NCBI GenBank assembly: GCA_001897795.1
Contig: MKUL01000067.1
Span: 5,849-44,847, forward strand
DNA: 38,999 nucleotides
From: Alphaproteobacteria bacterium 41-28
GTDB taxonomy: Bacteria > Pseudomonadota > Alphaproteobacteria > UBA9655
Reading direction: 5' to 3'
The position numbers and the translations under genes were made by a program. Within the stretch, counting starts at the first letter, position 1. Each line of letters begins with the position of its first letter. Positions 35,195 to 38,999 of the stretch are shown piece by piece. Under the pieces are notes generated by a model. It searched no databases. It was not told the origin of the DNA and worked only from the letters and a program-made list of their open reading frames with translations.

Positions 35195-35713
35195 CTACGA
35201 AGGACCATCCCATTTCATGATAATAGGACGAATTGTAATAGGAGTACCTTTAAAAAGAGCTTCTACCGCTAATGCTCTAGCATTCACAATATCAGGTTTC
35301 TCTTGAGCGAGTGTTTTTCTACTCCCCTCAGGCAGAAAGTCATTTAAATTACTCAACAACCACTTTATTTTAATCCCTATATCAGGACCTTCTATATCAA
35401 GAGATGTATCTTCAACAAGTATTCCTGGCCCTATGTTACTTGCTTATGGACTACTACTTCGATAGGTGTTGCTTTTATTTCTGATAAATCCACCGATGTA
35501 CTTGTAAGTAGCCTATTATACTTTACAAAAAGAGCGGTAAATTCCTTAAGTTTATCCTTATTACTGGTATTAATTTTGCTAGGGATTTCTAACCTGTTTT
35601 TAGTAAAATTTGAGGTTACAGCTGAGTTAACATATTATATAATTAATTTGAGCTTATTTTTATATTTGTACAAGAGAATTGCATTCCTCGTTCTTTTTAG
35701 TAACCTTTAACAT
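35195..35713 (-). pseudogene. Frameshifted unknown gene downstream of the STAND/TPR gene
   Basis: An ATG at 35713, about 20 bases after the TPR gene stop, starts MLKVTKKNEECNSLVQI and then meets a stop. A second frame carries YVNSAVTSNFTKNRLEIPSK and continues through VDLSEIKATPIEVVVHKQVT. A further shift near 35435 leads into NIGPGILVEDTSLDIEGPDI and on to a final RPIIMKWDGPS with stop TAG at 35195-35197. The three pieces lie in order on the same strand and have protein-like composition, so one gene broken by at least two frameshifts is the simplest reading. I recognise no family. Its position suggests it was once co-transcribed with the TPR gene. Confidence 0.5.
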
Positions 35714-35733
35714 GACTTGGAGTTCTTTCTCTA

Positions 35734-38700
35734 TTATCTTTCTAGCTCCTTAAGTTTTGCACTTATCCTGGCTAAGTGTGGTGAATCTGATGAGAAATGA
35801 GTTTTTACAATTTCTTCCACTTGTATCAAATAATTTTTGGCTTGTTTCTTAAAAACCTTAGATTGATACGTATTTCCCTGATTTTGTGACTGCATAGATT
35901 GGTTTAAATAAAGTTCTGCTAAATCCTCAAAGACCATGTAAATATCGGGATGATCGTTTTTTTGGAATATTGTTAACACCATACCAAGAAGTTTGTTTGC
36001 AGCTTTTAAATTGCCTTCTAAGAGATGAACTTGACCCAAGTTTCGTAGGACTCTAGCTGTTTCAAAGTGATCTTTTCCATAATGTTTACTGTAAATTAAA
36101 AGCGCTCTTCTAAATAGAAGTTGTGCTGTTTTATAATCACCAAGATCTTTATAAACATTTCCGAGTTGTATCAAAGTATTTGCAATTCTATAATGATTTT
36201 TTTGAAAATGTTTTTCATATATCAATAAAGCAGCTTGAATAAGATTTTTCGCTTTTTTATGATCAGCTAGTATTCTATAAATATTTCCAAGATTTAACAA
36301 AGTCCACGCAATATCCACATGATCCTCTGGAAGATGATCTTTGTAAATTATCAGGATTTTTTCAAATAAGCTTTTTGCTTTTTTATACTCTCCCAATTTT
36401 ACATAAACAATACTTAGGCAACCGGTTGCCCAAGCAACCCTAACATGCTTCTCATCGAAATTCTTCTTATAAATTATAAGGGCTTCTTCAAGCTCTTCTT
36501 TAGCTTTCTTATAATTTCCTATGTTCGTATCAATGCCGCCTAGGTGAGTTAATGCCCAAGCTACACCAACATGTGCTTCAGAAAAATGTTCTTTGTAAAT
36601 TTTAAGGCTTTCCTCAAGTAAGATTTTAGCTTTTTTATTATTGCCCAAACATCTGTGGATATTTCCTAAATATCCATAAGCCCAAGCAATACCTGTATAA
36701 TTTTTTGGGTACTTTTTATAAATTGCGAGGGATTCTTCAAGCAATTCTTCAGCTTTTTTGTCATCGCCAAAAGTTCGATAGATATTTCCCAAGTATCCCA
36801 AGGCCCAAGCAACCCTAAGTTGATCTTTTGGATAGGTTTTATAAATTTCAATACTCTGGGTTAAAAGTTCTTTAGCTATTTCATAGTTTCCCAGTTCTCT
36901 GTTTGTATTTCCTAAATATACGAAAACCCGAGCAATTCGAGAAGCGTTTCTATTAAAATCTTTCCGCAAGCCTTCAATACTTGATTCAAGATATGATTTG
37001 GCCTTTGCATACTCACCTAAGTAATAGTAGGCACCCCCTAACTCACCTTCAATGGTGCTCTGTGTCACTTTAGTTAAAAGATTTTTATGGGCCAAAAATT
37101 TTTTACAATGGTTTATTAAAAGTTTTATTTTTAAAAAATCTTCTTCAAATATAGCATCAGCTATAAAAGCTTCTAGGGTTTCACTTATAGACTCTTTTAA
37201 TTGATTACTTTTTCCTAAATTCAATGCCTTTGTTAAATGAGCTAGTGTAAGAGCTTGAGTACTACGGTGAATCGAAAAAGTTGAAGTCTTAGGAGAAGAG
37301 ACAGATTCACTGGTTATAAAAGAGTATTTTTTTAAATTATATATAAAATTATCAACGATAACATTATTTTTATACTTCTCTAATAGTTCTCTCGGAGTAT
37401 TTAGAGAATCTAATAAACTCATAAACAATAAAAGGTCCCGAAAATCTTTATGAGTATCAATAAGGCGTTTTAAAGATAAGGTAATTATGCTATAGCGTGT
37501 CTTGGTATAATCACCTAATTCTTTCAAAATGTTTTCCTGTACATCTGAGAAATCTTTATTGTTTTGAACTAAACTCTCTAAGTACTTGTTATAAGGAATA
37601 TTTGTTGCCTTTATATAATAAGCTGCTACTGATACATCCAAAGGAAAAGAAGGTATTTTCTCTAGAAATTCTCTTGCTTCCTCTTTTTGAATTGGCTTAA
37701 ATGAATCGAGATCCCCCCCTCTAATAATTTTCGTAAAGAAATTAAGTTTCTGATGAGGAGCTAACTCACCAATTTGAACGCTAGAGGAAACATGCTTATT
37801 ATTTTGAATGTTATCATCCCGCGTTGTTAAGAGAATTTTTCCATATCCCCAGGTAGCAGAATCTTGTGGAAAGTAATGGCGAATATCTGTAAATTTTTCT
37901 ACATTATCGTAAATTAAAAACCAATTGGAATAAAGTCTCAGTCTTTCTTTTACAAATTGAATTATCTTTTCTTGTTTTTCTGCGGGGTTCCTTATTTCTT
38001 GAATTCCCCTTAACATTTTTTTATCTTCTTCCGTTTTTGATAAATCCTCAGCTAGGTTTTCAAATGAGTTTTCCAAATTCTCATGGGTTTCAGCATTAAT
38101 CTCCCAAATAACATTAGCTTTTTGTTGATGTGCATATTCGCGAGCGAGGGTAGTTTTACCAGCCCCACCCGGTCCTACAATAGCAACAGTTTGAATTCCA
38201 TTGTGTCCTTTAAATTTCTCATCAATTTGTGAGATAAGCTCAGGTCGATGGAGAAGAGCAGCTTCTGCCGGAATGACTAAATCTGATCGAATGGTAGGCT
38301 CTTTAACTGCATTACGTGTTTGAATATAACTTTGACTTTCTTTTTTGTTATCTTTAAAAATTATGACTCCAACAGCAAAAAGACAAATGGCAAGAAAGGC
38401 TGATATGAAGAACTTTTTTCTGCTTTTTAGAGTCTGTAGAGCATTATAAATAATCCGATTTTCATTTATGTCTAATTTTTCTTTCCAAGAAGCCTGAGAA
38501 TATTTCTTTCCAGATAAGCTATGTATACCTTCATACTGTTCCCTAAACTTTTTGACAATGCTCTCAAGATCGGTATTTGGCAGAAGCTCTTGGAGAATTT
38601 CGAAGACGGCTAGATAATAATTGAGGTGTTCTGAAAGATCGATGAACTTATAATCAGCAGGCTTTTGGGTAATATCTAGGTTGTCCTTTTTTTCTACAAG

Positions 38701-38999
38701 AAGCAGGAGAATTTGGTTTCGATTATTTAGATCCTCTATCTTCTGATCCAATTCTTGTTCTCTTATCTCTGCGGAAATTCCAGCATGAGTTAAGTGATTT
38801 TCGAGATGAGAAATAAGAGCTTTTTTCAGGACTTCACCCTGACAATAGACGATTAAACAAGAGGGATTGTCTTCTCTTCTCAGTTTCGAAATTTCTTTTA
38901 GAGCCTTTTTGAATGCTAATTCAATAATTAGGGTGGAATAATATTCTCTTAAAATAGAAAGCTTATGAGACCTTTCAACAAAATTGATGATGCCTTCCT
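35734..38999 (-). CDS. STAND NTPase (NB-ARC-like) with TPR repeats, N-terminus beyond the window
   Basis: The frame is open from the stop at 35734 to the right edge, so the true start lies outside; a TTG at 38751 is only the first start-like codon of a shorter reading. From the edge come about 80 residues including NPSCLIVYCQGEVLKKALIS and then HAGISAEI, which suggest a TIR-like fold (weak). A single hydrophobic segment (FFISAFLAICLFAVGVIIF) follows. The NTPase has Walker A GPGGAGKTT, a Walker B Trp-Phe-Leu-Ile-Tyr-Asp-Asn and a sensor-like Leu-Leu-Thr-Thr-Arg-Asp-Asp, the hallmarks of NB-ARC/STAND switches. About ten 42-residue TPRs resembling kinesin light chain fill the C-terminal half, with phrases such as ALGYLGNIYRTFGDDKKAEE. 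STAND-TPR proteins act in signalling or defence; in symbionts they may also be host-directed. Confidence 0.88.
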   Translation of the reverse strand, partial: EGIINFVERSHKLSILREYYSTLIIELAFKKALKEISKLRREDNPSCLIVYCQGEVLKKALISHLENHLTHAGISAEIREQELDQKIEDLNNRNQILLLLVEKKDNLDITQKPADYKFIDLSEHLNYYLAVFEILQELLPNTDLESIVKKFREQYEGIHSLSGKKYSQASWKEKLDINENRIIYNALQTLKSRKKFFISAFLAICLFAVGVIIFKDNKKESQSYIQTRNAVKEPTIRSDLVIPAEAALLHRPELISQIDEKFKGHNGIQTVAIVGPGGAGKTTLAREYAHQQKANVIWEINAETHENLENSFENLAEDLSKTEEDKKMLRGIQEIRNPAEKQEKIIQFVKERLRLYSNWFLIYDNVEKFTDIRHYFPQDSATWGYGKILLTTRDDNIQNNKHVSSSVQIGELAPHQKLNFFTKIIRGGDLDSFKPIQKEEAREFLEKIPSFPLDVSVAAYYIKATNIPYNKYLESLVQNNKDFSDVQENILKELGDYTKTRYSIITLSLKRLIDTHKDFRDLLLFMSLLDSLNTPRELLEKYKNNVIVDNFIYNLKKYSFITSESVSSPKTSTFSIHRSTQALTLAHLTKALNLGKSNQLKESISETLEAFIADAIFEEDFLKIKLLINHCKKFLAHKNLLTKVTQSTIEGELGGAYYYLGEYAKAKSYLESSIEGLRKDFNRNASRIARVFVYLGNTNRELGNYEIAKELLTQSIEIYKTYPKDQLRVAWALGYLGNIYRTFGDDKKAEELLEESLAIYKKYPKNYTGIAWAYGYLGNIHRCLGNNKKAKILLEESLKIYKEHFSEAHVGVAWALTHLGGIDTNIGNYKKAKEELEEALIIYKKNFDEKHVRVAWATGCLSIVYVKLGEYKKAKSLFEKILIIYKDHLPEDHVDIAWTLLNLGNIYRILADHKKAKNLIQAALLIYEKHFQKNHYRIANTLIQLGNVYKDLGDYKTAQLLFRRALLIYSKHYGKDHFETARVLRNLGQVHLLEGNLKAANKLLGMVLTIFQKNDHPDIYMVFEDLAELYLNQSMQSQNQGNTYQSKVFKKQAKNYLIQVEEIVKTHFSSDSPHLARISAKLKELER

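Overview
The window looks like a low-GC accessory region of an alphaproteobacterium living inside a protist, in the style of Holosporales/Paracaedibacter/Odyssella-type symbionts. This placement is inference from gene content: exported leucine-rich-repeat proteins, a filamentous haemagglutinin-like exoprotein, a STAND ATPase with kinesin-light-chain-like TPRs, exported GTPase/collagen-like proteins, and many decayed insertion sequences. No core housekeeping gene is present to confirm it.

Layout. (1) Bases 1-3036 hold the tail of a HAF-repeat-like protein and an alkylation-repair pair: ogt (minus) and an Ada-AlkA fusion (plus). The two diverge around a 54-bp hyphenated dyad, and a broken 2OG-Fe(II) oxygenase gene lies 4 bp after ogt. 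(2) From 3152 on, the window is divided by four direct copies of a 47-base 3' half of a tRNA-Thr(CGU) gene (3255, 8602, 29353, 34729). Each is preceded, about 103 bp upstream, by a tandem 11-bp arm repeat. Three are followed, 44-47 bp downstream, by a different tandem 11-bp repeat. This is the architecture expected of tyrosine-recombinase attachment sites and suggests several elements stacked in one tRNA target. No integrase gene is present.

The intervals between sites carry distinct cargo. 3302-8648: a 1368-residue duplicated membrane protein plus IS debris. 8649-29399: a minus-strand run made of an FHA-like exoprotein, a fused NTD-GTPase-Gly-rich protein, an NTD-only protein, a GTPase-Gly-rich protein and an NTD-LRR protein, followed by a GNAT acetyltransferase, a LuxR-type regulator and an MHS transporter. 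29400-34775: a truncated IS982 transposase and a 1474-residue membrane/LRR protein behind a good sigma-70 promoter. 34776-38999: IS1 debris, a frameshifted unknown gene, and most of a STAND NTPase-TPR protein running off the right edge.

The cargo proteins share a theme: Sec signal peptides, acidic low-complexity segments, and modules typical of host interaction. The strongest novelty is the four-protein family at 8870-18828. One new N-terminal domain and one GTPase-plus-Gly-rich unit occur fused in one protein, as two adjacent separate genes, and (NTD only) fused to LRRs.
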